DNA of 64,000 nucleotides, taken from contig NC_069377.1 in assembly GCF_021730395.1 (NCBI RefSeq), positions 40,626,501 through 40,690,500 on the forward strand. The letters are read 5' to 3'. The DNA comes from Mercenaria mercenaria. Taxonomy: Eukaryota; Mollusca; Bivalvia; Venerida; Veneridae. A program made the position numbers and the translations under genes. Shown here piece by piece: positions 10,068 to 21,300 of this stretch (position 1 is its first letter; each line of letters opens with the position of its first letter). The notes under the pieces were generated by a model that had not been told where the DNA came from, did no database searches, and saw only the letters and a list, made by a program, of their open reading frames with translations.

Positions 10068-12984
10068 GGTTGTAAATTTGCAAATCAGTCTAGAGTTAAT
10101 GATCACTTGTTTAAGTATTTTATTTAGTTTTAACACTTCAAGCTTATTTGAACCAGCCTGGGAGAACAAGTCGTGTCATATGAGAAGATGTGGTCGTGCC
10201 CTCAGTAGAACCCACGAGCGACCAACGCATTTTTACCCTCGTGTTTTTATCAGAATAGCAATATTTACTGGATTTTGCCTTCTAAATTACCAAAAACGGG
10301 GGTTCCAGCAAAGCTTGTTTTTACCATTGTAGATGCTATGACAAAACTTCACACACATCTTTCAAATAATAACACATGGTTACGCCATCAAGTCCAATAA
10401 CTCTTACATGAATTTTAACAAAATTATTCCCAGTCTTGAACTTAGAAAATCTTTGTTGAAGTTTAGAAAATCTTTGTTGAAGTTTTACATACAAATTGCT
10501 TTCTCCAAAGTTACTGAAACTTGTACACTCATAATTGAGGTGAATGAAACATGGTGAAAGGTACATATCCAATTACTATCTCCAAAATTAATGCAGATAC
10601 TTATTTGATACTTTACACCGATGTTAGGTGCGATTGTATAAGATCACAGCATCAAGTCCCATAACTCTTACATGACTGGACAATATACCTATTCTTAGAT
10701 AGAAAATCTATTTTACCGACAAACCTTCGAATAGTCCAGCGTGCTGTCATGAGACAGCTCTTCTACTTGGTCTTCATGAAAAGTTTACGTCAAGGTTGAA
10801 ACTTGGCAATCTCGGGGCCTATAACTAAGCTACTGGGTGAAATAATAGAAAAGGAAACTTCGTTAACGCTGCTGCTGGTAAATTTTCTTCTTGATCTCTA
10901 TGATACATGGGCAGAATGTTTGTCTTAATAAATCTAAGTGAAATTCAGGACTGGGTCGTCAGAGATTAAAAACTAGGTCACTAGGACAAAATCCTAGGAA
11001 AGCCTTGAGGTCAGAATGTTTGTCTTGATAAAATCTAGGTCAGGTCTAAGGTAAATAAAACTAAGTTAAATCATAGAAAACATTATTAACATTTCAGGGG
11101 CCACAATTTCTAACTGAACTTCAGAATACGTGGTCATAATCTCGGAATTTCTTCATAAAATCTTATATATGGTCACCAACTAGGGTCACTAGGTCAAATC
11201 CTAGAAAAACATTGTAACACTAGAGGCCATATTTTCTCCTTCAGGTCTATATGGAACCTTGTCAGAATGTTAGTTTAAATGAAATCTAGGTCTAACACTT
11301 ATCATCTGAAGTAAAAACAATTCTATGCATGGATAAATTGATATTCAGTTGGTACAAATATTCACCATAACAAGGTGATATGTCCTGTGGAAGATAACAC
11401 ACCTCTAGCTCCAATGTCGTGGTCAAAGAACTTGCATAACTTTTTCCATGCTTCTTGTTTTTATTTCTATGTAAATGAGATGTGAAACCAAAATATTTAG
11501 TCCTGTTTTTTTAGCGCCAAAATGTTCTATTGTCACATGTACTGTGTTGTTCTCCGAAAGTCCAAATCAGATCAACATTTACATCATTTTTCGAGTGTGA
11601 TCTGTAACAATCGTATGCAAGGAAGGGTATTCAAATAGAATGGCACAGTCATTCACCACAATAAGATAGTTTGTCGCACACCTCTTAAATAAAGGTCGAG
11701 ATCACCTAAACGGTATTTCCCTTGTTCTAATTTATCAAATAATGTGCCATGTGAAAGATATAGAACCCTAGCTCAAAGCTTAAGATCACAAATTTGTGTA
11801 TGAAAAGAACTGGAACCACTGTCTTACCTTTGCTTGATCACAAGAGGCGACTAATAAGTTTTGCTGTATCTCTGTGATTCCAACAGGTATAAAAGTTTTT
11901 ATTCCATACTGCATGGTTTTATTTTGATGTTACAAATGAGATGTGAAACAAAACTGTTGTACTGTGCGCCATAAAACCCAATTCAATCAAAGATTTTCCA
12001 TAATTTTCTCGCGCGATCTAAACATTGCATAGATTGCATAGAAGTATAGTTATGCAAATAATTTACCAAAACTATTTACCATGAGACAAGGTGTCGCATA
12101 CAAGACTAGAGGCCAAAATCAAATAGTTCAAGTATTTTTATATCCGGTTATTGCTTCTCTATACACAGGTATATATTTAAATAAATTTGCTTTGCATGAA
12201 CATTAATTATAACAAGGCAACGTGCTTTTTGGAAAACGTAGCTAGCTTGAAGGGTTGAGTCTAAATGTTCTATTGTCAACGTACTATTACTAATAAGACA
12301 CACACGTGTATGTCCTAACATCACATTGCTTGGAAAGTCATGTCCTATGATCTTATAAAGGTATTTAAGCTCCCTTAAACCAAAAGATTACAGGTGAACA
12401 ATTAGTATAGACTGATGGTGCAGTATCCATCATCCCGCTTCATTTTACTGAAACATCTTGAAGTGTTAAAGTAGCAAGCTTTTTAGTAACGAAAGAAGAA
12501 TAAAGATCTATCGTATTGAAATCAAAATGTGACATATTTAAAATGATAAAAAGTAATACTATTAGAGGAGCTTGTGATCACTCATGACAATTGCTTCAAA
12601 ATTATAACACATAACTGCATGTATATAAACTTTTCCCGATCCTGCTGTAGTTCTAGTTTTGAATGCTTGTTCAAAAACATTAAAGAAAACTTAACAGATA
12701 CTATTTAACATTATCCTGTAATAGCTAACATGCTTTTGACTTAAACCAGAATAATGCTGTTCTGCAATAAAGGTTCACATTTCTTCTGAAACTGAAATTA
12801 TAAAAACAGAGACGTTGTTCTTCAAGCAAAGCCTTGAACTTCTTATAAAACCAGACTTAAACCTTTCCTGATATAAAGACCGTCATTTCTTACGAAAAAA
12901 AGGTTAAAGCCTTTAAAACACAATGCTGTTGATCTGAAGTAAAGGCTGTAATTTGTTTTTCAAAATGAGAAACTTCTCTTGGTG
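10068..12984. other. Degenerate repeat-rich interval
   Basis: No supportable gene. Between about 10340 and 11460, phrases such as CCATAACTCTTACATGA, CACTAGGTCAAATCCTAG and TTGGTACAAATATTCACCAT look like heavily decayed tandem-core units. From about 12760 to 12984, weakly related ~57-bp units lead into the 57-bp satellite. Confidence 0.45.
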
Positions 12985-13046
12985 TAAAGGCTGACATTTC
13001 CTGTGAAAACGAGGCTATAAACGTAATGGCATTGTGTGCAGTAAAG
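12985..13046 (+). repeat. 57-bp satellite unit, separated from the main array
   Basis: One clear unit (AAAGGCTGACATTTCCTGTG, then AACGAGGCTATAAACG and GGCATTGTGTGCAGTAAAG) matches the array at 13992-14520. It is cut off from that array by the element at 13047-13991. The final AAAG (13043-13046) is duplicated on the other side of the element. Confidence 0.85.
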
Positions 13047-13991
13047 GGTTAGAGACCACCAATTGTTTTCCCATAGACTTACAGGTTACATTCTACCAAT
13101 TCAATTCCTTATTTATTTCATATTAACAATAAAATATTCAGACCTCATTTTCAGCACTTTAAAGCATTTCAATGATATGAAAACCATATATGGTCATTTA
13201 GTATGACATGTCTTCTTATCAAAAATAGAAAAATATTGACATGTTATGTTGTATATAAGAAAAATAATCTGTTCTGAGAAACATCACCCTCTAAAAATGC
13301 CCCCATGAAAACAGCCGTTTAGCAATTACGCGTAGGTAGACATTTTTCGCAAAGAATAAAACTTATTCCAGGAAATTCACAATGAAAATGGTCTAGATCT
13401 TTTCTCAATACAATAAGCAATTAAACTAAGCCAAAAATATAACTGTCACCTCCTCATGTCACTCATTATACCAGATTTCATCCATAGCATGGAACTACAT
13501 TTTGGACTACTTCACATGTAACACTGAGTAGTCACTTCCGGTTTGGTGTAATCAGTCCTACATTGTAACATTATGGCGTGTACGGCCTTCCATACATCGA
13601 AACATGTATATCTAATTGCAAGTTTTTCAAGAACTATCTTAGTTCTACCAAAATATCGGACGAAAAACATATGAATAGTGATACTTTAATTATTTAAGTA
13701 ATTTTCTTGTGAATGAGATGACCCCCTGTTTACATCATTGACATGGCGGGAGAAATTCGTTTGATAAAACTTTTTTTCAATACACATAAAATGTAGCAAA
13801 TTTTGTCAAAATGTATAATAAAATACTGTAAATGCAGTGAAAAAATATCAATTTTGAAAAAATAATCACTTCCTGGGTTTGTTTACATGACTGACCAATC
13901 AGAACGCACAGATGTTACCTTATTCCCAGGTATACACTTACCTCATTCCCAGTAAGTTCCCTGTCCTTTTTTGAATTGGTGGTCTCTGACC
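13047..13991. mobile_element. 945-bp TIR element inserted in the 57-bp satellite
   Basis: The ends GGTTAGAGACCACCAATT and AATTGGTGGTCTCTGACC form an 18-bp terminal inverted repeat with one mismatch. Flanking AAAG at 13043-13046 and 13992-13995 is a 4-bp target duplication: removing one copy with the element restores the CAGTAAAG-(G/A)CTGAC satellite junction. The interior is AT-rich, has no transposase-like frame and must be non-autonomous. The superfamily is not assigned. Confidence 0.8.
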
Positions 13992-14520
13992 AAAGACTGA
14001 CATTTCCTGTGAAAACGAGGCTATAAACGCAATGGCATTGTGTCCAGTAAAGGCTGACATTTCCTGTGCAAACGAGGCTATAAACGCAATGGCATTGTGT
14101 CCAGTACAGGCTGACATTTCCTGTGAAAACGAGGCTATAAACGCAATGGCATTGTACCCAGTGAAGGCTGACAGTTCCTGTGAAAACGAGGCTATAAACG
14201 CAATGACATTGTTGTCCAGTAAAGGCTGACATTTTCTGTGTAAACGAGGCTATAAACGCAATGGCATTGTGTCCAGTAAAGGCTGACATTTCCTGTGCAA
14301 ACGAGGCTATAAACGCAATGGCATTGTGTCCAGTAAAGGCCGACAGTTCCTGTGCAAACGAGGCTATAAACGCAATGGCATTGTGTCCAGTAAAGACCGA
14401 CAGTTCCTGTGAAAACGAGGCTATGAACGCAATGGCATTGTGTGCAGTAAAGGCCGACAGTTCCAGTGAACACGAGGCTATAAACGCAATGGCATTGTGT
14501 GCAGTAAAGGCTGACATTTC
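13992..14520 (+). repeat. 57-bp (19-codon) tandem satellite
   Basis: About nine copies of a 57-bp unit; successive AAAGGCTGAC words are spaced 57 bp. Because 57 is divisible by three and the unit lacks stops in several frames, long repetitive open frames appear on both strands (for example 13915-14517 minus, with a 19-residue period). There is no start context, splice context or conserved domain, so I treat these as satellite shadows. Confidence 0.9.
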
Positions 14521-14559
14521 TTATAAAAATAAGACCACAGAGTCAAGGCAATACTAAAT

Positions 14560-14940
14560 CGCTCATGTCAGATATACATAACGAGAAAGGTTTTCTGTCA
14601 AATTACAATAAAATCGAGCCAATTAGGGGAAACTATAGACTCGCTCTAAGGAGCCATGTTGTTGTTGTTCTTGTTGTTTATTTGTGTTGTTCTTGTTTTG
14701 TTTTTTGACAAAGCAGAAATTGTAGTGGAGGATCACCCCAGGAACATTTATGTAATGAGACCAGTGGTTCAGGAGGAGATGGCATTTGAAGATTTCTGGT
14801 GGCCATTTTTTGGACAGATGAGAATAATATGAACACTGTTAGTAGAAGACACTCAAAGAACTTTTCTTTGAAATTATTTCAACAATGGGCCAACGGATTA
14901 GGAGATCTGCTGCTTAGAGAAAAATTCTTCAGCTCTGGCG
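14560..14940. other. GTT-rich stretch and old repeat fragment
   Basis: A TTG/TTC-rich low-complexity run (about 14655-14710) is followed by GATCACCCCAGGAACATTTATG...GGCATTTGAAGATTTCTGGTGG wording that resembles the tails of dispersed bivalve repeats. No gene is called. Confidence 0.4.
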
Positions 14941-15064
14941 GCTATGTTTTTAACGAATCGTAATAATTGGAACAACCTTGGCAGTGGGTTACATAACAAA
15001 CCTTTGTGTAATATTATTTTAAAATCGGGCAAGCAGTTTCTGACAAGAAGATTTTTAAAATTTT
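14923..15064 (+). pseudogene. Short coding-like fragment 1 (FLTN...NNL motif)
   Basis: The frame ending at the TAA near 15064 reads MFLTNRNNWNNLGSGL and then a basic tail. It closely matches the end of the frame at 16130-16271 (FLTNQINLNNLCKGL, then stop after a similar spacing). Stops lie upstream, so only a terminal ~47 residues are open. The family is not recognised. It is probably one of two diverged copies of an exon or mobile-element tail, on either side of the foldback element at 15112-16062. Confidence 0.3.
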
Positions 15065-15111
15065 AAAAATACATATAGGAACAATAAGCGACGAACTATG
15101 GCGATCATACG

Positions 15112-16062
15112 GTGGCACAGAGGTGACATGCACTACTCATTTTTTTAATTGTACTCTTTTCTTTTGTCGTTCCCTCGAGATACTAACACGAGGGAACGAC
15201 TTAGTATGTCGTGGTAACGAGTTACTAAGTCGTGGAACGACATAAATAAAAGAGAAGTGCATTTTTTTGTAAAAAGTATTGCATTGAAAAAGGAGTAGCG
15301 TAATAAAAAAAAGAAAGGTACAATAAAAAAAAGAGTAGTGCATGCTAGCTATGCCGAGGGAACGACTTAGTAACTCGTGGGAACGAGTTAGCTATATCGT
15401 GGGAACGACCTACTATCTCGTTCCCACGACATAGTAAGTCGCTATCTCTTTCCCACGTGTTAGTCAACCAATCAAATTTTACGTAACATGCGTAATTTAT
15501 ATTTATTTGTTATAAATGATAAAATACTTCCCTTTGTAATAAAGTCGCCATGATGGAAGATGACTGAAGATATCATGGTGAGAAGTGGGGTTCCCTTTAA
15601 CTGAAGTGATTCGAAGGATGATCACAGGTATAATAAATATAACAAACAATTTGATTGGCTGACTAACTCGGGGGAACGAGATAGCTATGTCGTGGTAACG
15701 AGTTAGCTCGACTTACTATGTCGTGGGAACGAGATAGCAAGTCGTTCCCACGACAAAGCTAACTCGTTCCCACGAGTTAGTAAGTCGTATTCCCTCGACA
15801 TAGCTAGCATGCGCTACTCTTTTTTATTGCACTATTCTTTTTTTTTTATTACACTACTCTTTTTTGATTGCGCTACTCTCTTTTTTTCAATGCAATACTT
15901 TTTAAAAAAAATTGCCTTCTCTTTTATGTCGTTCCCACGACTTAGTAACTCGTTACCACGGCATACTCAATCGTTCCCTCGAGATAGTATCTCGTGGGAA
16001 CGACATAAAAAAGAGAAGTGCAATTAAAAAAAAAAGAGTAGTGAATGTCACCTCTGTGCCAC
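15112..16062. mobile_element. Foldback element with CGTTCCCACGA modules
   Basis: The ends GTGGCACAGAGGTGACATGC and GTCACCTCTGTGCCAC are inverted copies. Both arms carry T-rich runs punctuated by CACTACTC-type words and many alternating direct and inverted copies of TCGTTCCCACGA and TAACTCGTGGTAACGAG, so almost the whole ~950 bp can fold. The centre (about 15470-15650) is unique. The frames at 15137-15343 and 15809-16027 are by-products. A further copy of the terminal motif (CTCTGTGCCACCGTACGGC) lies at 16138-16156, which suggests nesting or a partial duplication. Confidence 0.75.
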
Positions 16063-16066
16063 AATC

Positions 16067-16273
16067 GTGCAACATCGGGCATTTCCGTATTCTCCGGTAA
16101 ATACGTTGCGTAGCATAAAGGCCGAGATGATCAGATTGCTCTGTGCCACCGTACGGCCATGTTTTTTGACGAATCAGATCAATCTGAACAATCTTTGTAA
16201 AGGTTTACCCAGTGAAATTATTTTTCAAAACAGGTCAACATATTTTCGAAAAGAAATAATATACACATTATGA
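16067..16273 (+). pseudogene. Short coding-like fragment 2 (FLTN...NNL motif)
   Basis: A 68-codon frame starts immediately outside the foldback element and ends with a TGA at about 16271. Its last ~38 residues align with fragment 1 (FLTN, NNL, GL, then a basic tail). The middle (EMIRLLCATVRPCFL) faintly recalls a SOCS-box helix, but the LPLP-type motif is missing, so I do not make that call. Confidence 0.3.
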
Positions 16274-16299
16274 TATTGTTCTCCTATTTTATGGTATTG

Positions 16300-18160
16300 G
16301 GTATATAAACTAATGGCTTCACAAGAGATGTGTTGAGGGGACGACAAACGATGTATTGTTATATTGTTATTGATCACACTAGCTCACCTATGCTGGTAAA
16401 ATGTCAAGTCAAATATTGAATTGAAGGAAAAACAAATACGTAACGATGTAGCCATTCATGTAAATATGTTCCATAGATACAATACAGAAAAGTATATATG
16501 GTATATTTTTGTTTATGTTATCAATGTATGAATGGTATAAATGACAAATCACATTATATTATATATTCAAAATCTATGTACAAACGCATACAACAAACTA
16601 TCAATAAGTTTTTGTCTTTGAAACATAGACATATAAATAATCAATTTTATTCTTTTGAATTGGTTTCATAATTGATTTAAATTTAGTCAAATGAGACCAA
16701 ACACAATTATATCTATACATGTTTTCTTCAATTATTATAACAATAAAACGGACTTGTCAATAAAAATATAATCTTTTTCAAACCTTATATATGTTAGTTA
16801 AACCATGCACTTTCAATAATTTCATACTTTCTATGATATTCAAAAATAACATCAAATAATGATTTTGAAAGTACAGGACTTTTAAACTGATAAACGTTTA
16901 CACCAAGATGCGTACCTTTACAAGTACTTTGTTATAATAATCCGTATTTAAAAAGTTTCTTTACTTAACAGCAATGTTCCATCATGTGATACAGGAAAAT
17001 GTTGCAACATATAAAGCAGAGTTTGTTATCCTTCACAGGTTTAAGAAATGTACTATAAGCAATCAGCTCTTAAGATATATGTATATGTCTTATACAAATG
17101 CTTCAATATACTGAATCATTCTGCTTCCATTTACGAAAAACAAAACAAAGGTGAGATTTGTTCCTTTAGTTTTAAGCCTATAATGCTGTCTAAATAACTC
17201 TACACAGACAAAAGGTTTTACATACTACGTTACATACCTATATACAATAATACATCAACTTAAAAAAAATTAGGATGTTTATACACCTTCATTATTTCAT
17301 ATTAAATCATTTCATCGATAATGGAACTTAATCACTAAATGCATCTATCTCTTCTAAAAACCGTGTAACAATACGATATGTTAAAACCTGGTGTGCAATT
17401 GCATACCAAAAACATCATTAAAATGCTTTGAGAGCGGTACCCATATGACAATAAATACCATTTGGTAGTATTTCATTTATGTAATGACAGCCAGTTAACC
17501 TAACCATGTTCCTTGATTTTGTACCAGTGTTAACCTGTTCTCCGCAAGAAACTTCCAACTTCTCCACATATGGATGACGCAGTGACATGAGACAGAATGT
17601 CTTTTATAAAATCCTTGTGTACAAGTGCAATGATACCCTTTCACCACAGGTCATTCAAATATGGTTATTAATATATGATTTATAAAGTACTGAAGCTATG
17701 GTTCTATATTCAATCAATATCTCAGAAATTAATTGTTCTAGTCAAGCTCTTTTATCTCTTTTAACGGATACCACCTTCGATATCAATATTGAGTAACTAA
17801 ACAAAATTAAAATTTATATTATGGCTATTCACTTGTACTTCAACAAAACATATTTCAGTATTTGTAGCTTTGTTTGATTTCTTTTCAAATTATTTGCGGC
17901 TGTTTAGTAAGGTCAACATTTTTTCTTTTTCTGATTTAATCAAAACTTAATGCGTGCTTGCAGCTTTGTAAAGACGCCTCTTAGTAATGTTACGAACTTT
18001 GATATTTTGATCTGATTATTGTTTTGTGTGTATGTTTAAATTCTCATTTAATTTGTATAAACTTCCTTATATCTGTTTTGCTCGTTTAAAGTTTGCAGTC
18101 TCAGCTGTTTATAAGATTAGACATTTTTACCAAACTCAGACAATTCGGATACATCTTAAA
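16300..18160. other. AT-rich interval, nothing recognised
   Basis: Very AT-rich sequence with no convincing open frame, repeat array or RNA gene. It lies downstream of the first receptor gene and may contain part of its 3' flank. Confidence 0.5.
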
Positions 18161-18166
18161 TTTATT
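18161..18166 (-). terminator. Candidate polyadenylation signal of receptor 1
   Basis: TTTATT on the plus strand reads AATAAA on the minus strand, about 160 bp after the receptor stop codon. This is a plausible distance, but the motif is common in AT-rich DNA. Confidence 0.35.
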
Positions 18167-18325
18167 TGTGTTGGAAATCATACTAAACCATGAATCACCT
18201 CACAATTATAAAATAAAACCATGCATCTCCTTGTCGCGAAATTATAAAATAAACATTCACCAGTACATTATATACTTAATTACTGCAATATGGACTTAAC
18301 TACAAAATAATGTATATGCGCTTTG

Positions 18326-21300
18326 TCAAATTAAATTGACATCATCTACATAGTTTTCTATCACTACACTGTCAGTTTCTTCTTTTTCGCTATGGTTTTC
18401 TTCAATCTTGAGAGCTTCTAGCATACGTTCTTTATAGTTAGGATCATTTACACTAGCTGTGATATAACTGTTTACATATTTCTTCAAATTCTCTGGCATC
18501 TTGTCCACATCAATCTGGCCATATGAGAAGAGCAACAGATAATTACTGCCACTTACAACAGCTTTGGTAAGAATGCTGGTCAATACGAACTGGCTGACGT
18601 CATCTTCCAAGGTTTCATTTGATATAATGAAGATCACGTGCCTTGCTTCGTCAAGTTTAGGTTCGATACCGAATCTTATATCTTCTCCAAATACAAAATC
18701 ATCCTGAAGAATGCACACATTCTGCTTGTTTTCTTGAAGGAATGGGATAATCTCGTACCTAGTTAATTGGTGCAATTCTTCTATAACGTCGGGATAGACT
18801 ATATAAATGTCATGTTTCCCTTCTGCCAAGTTTTCCTGCCCACCAGCTGCAGTAGCATGTAGAATGTGTTCACATAAATGAATTTCACAAACTTCATTAT
18901 TTTCAAAGTTATTTTCTTCAGGATCGTTTACTTCCTTGTTTTGATTTAACCGTATATTTGATGACATAAGATATTCTATGCTTTTGTGCAATAGTTTAGA
19001 ATCCATTTTTATATATCTGCCACTTTTTATGTACAAGTTCATGTTTTCTTCGCTGCAGCTAGCTTTGAAGTCATTGTCAACGATAAGAATTACAGATCCA
19101 ATGTGATTTTTCATAGCTCGTTCAGAAGCGATGCTCCATAAAGTTATCATTAATTCAGAATGTAAACTTTGCATTGTCATACAAAATATAACTCTTCTTG
19201 ACTTGTTGATAAGCTTTCTAATTCCTTCTACAAACGTAAAACCAATTACAGGATCTCTATACATATCTGCTACTTTGTAATCCGATTCTTGTAAATGTAT
19301 TTTGATGTTATTTTCCACGAAGTCTTCATCATTTTTGTCATAGATGACTACACAGTCATGTTTGACGTCATCTGGGTTATCTGTAAAGGCGTCGCAGACA
19401 CTAACTCCGAAGAACATATAAAGCAAAACTCTTACAGTAAATCTCTGGAAATAGATGGTCAGTGACAGGACCGTTATCACGAACAATATGGATCCGATTA
19501 CGACAGACGGAAATATAACATGTTCTGCAATACTCGGTACTTTTATCTCGTTGCATACAAAAATAGAATCCGGAAATTTTATAATTTTGTTCACTTTCTT
19601 GTTATTGTCAGTACATTTAATGAGTTTACTGTCTGTAATCGGACATTGTTTATCTTGTAACCAGGCTTTCATCCACCTTGTATGACAGTCGCACATGAAA
19701 GCATTTCCGGCTAAAGATAGTCTGCTGATATTTGTATATTTAATCTGAACCGGCAGCGATGTCAAGTAATTGTTTTCTAATTTTAAAATGGCCACGTTTT
19801 TTAATTTTGCTGCTACTAATGATGATATGTTCGTCAATCTGTTTTCAGACAAGTCTAACACAGATACGTTAAGCAGATAGTCTCTTGGTTCCAGTTTCAA
19901 GACACTGGCATTCTTAAACCATAATTCCAAAGGATAGTTAGGCATTTTCAAAGGTAATGCTGACATTTTGATATTCCTGCAGTCAACAATTATAATGGAG
20001 AGGTCATACCTGATATAGCAACTACACAGTTCAGGACAGTCTGTATCTTTGACCGAGCAGTAAAGATCATGCTCGGTTAAACCTGCAATTGCCTTTCCTT
20101 GTAGTTCTTGCGGATACATACACGTCCAGTCCATCTTCGTGTCATTCACGTCCGAAAGCAACAGTTTCAAAGGATACAAGTGACAGTCGCATGTCAACGG
20201 ATTTCCGACTGTTTTTATGTGGAATGAGATAAACAATTGCACAAAATTATAAATGGACATATTTTGGGCTACTAAATCAAAGGGGATGATTCTTATTTCA
20301 CAAAAGGATAAGTCAAATACAGATCGTCGTAGAGGATCTTTACCAACTTTGTAACTGGGATCAGACTCTTTCCATTCAACTCTAGCAGTTTGAAAGTCGG
20401 GAAAATATAGAGTATTCAGTAGTTCCACAAAGTTTTCTCCAGTTACATTGCTATTATGAATATCAATGATGTCAAGTTTTGTTCCATAGAATGGCATAAC
20501 TGGGATCGTCTTTAAAGGATTTGAATGCAAATACAAGAACTTAAGGGAATGAATTTGTTCTTTCAGAAAGTCTTTTGGTAAAAGATGTAGTCGGTTGGTT
20601 TCCAGGTGTAACTCTTGAAGATATCTTTGGTTTTTCAGTAAATTAGAATCGATCGATGACAGTATATTATTAGACAAATCAAGAAATAACAGTTTGTGCT
20701 GATCTTTAAAAACATGCCATGGAAGACTGCTTAATTTATTTTCCTTAAGATGGATGCTTTGTATTTCAGTCTGATTTTTGAACAGCAATTCGTTAATTTC
20801 TGTTAAGTTGTTACTAGACAAGTCCACCCTTTGAAGTCCAGTCACGTATTTAAACATCTGGCTTTCATTTTGTTCAATAACTGCGTTGTTGATGACAATT
20901 TCCGCTATATTACCATTCAGATGCAACATGTTACTGATGTCCATTTCTGACTTGCGTATCCAAATAGTTCTTCCCGCTGCGGTAACTGTGATATTGGTTC
21001 CATTCTCACTGGATTCAAATTTAACGATATCTTGATCTGCAGCATCAATATGAGACTGTGTCCATGGAAACCTCATTTGTGTTGCCAGGTCAATATTCAC
21101 AAGCTGCAGTGACTGAAGTTTCGGAAATTTCTTGACCAACAACTTTGACTTCAGCCTGAAATGGTTTGTCTTGCATGCTCTCAACTGAAGAGTATTCACA
21201 TTTTCGAAGATTTCATTACATAATTCCCAGAAAAAATGGGTCCATGTCACGTCATCGCATTCGATGTTGGCGGCAATTATTTGTATGTATTTAGCAAATG

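Noticed and set aside
13915-14517. 200-codon repetitive frame with 19-residue period
   Set aside because: It is explained by a 57-bp satellite that happens to be stop-free on both strands.
16067-16273. SOCS-box-like C-terminus
   Set aside because: Only a faint LCxxxVRxCL resemblance; the LPLPxxLxxYL part is absent.
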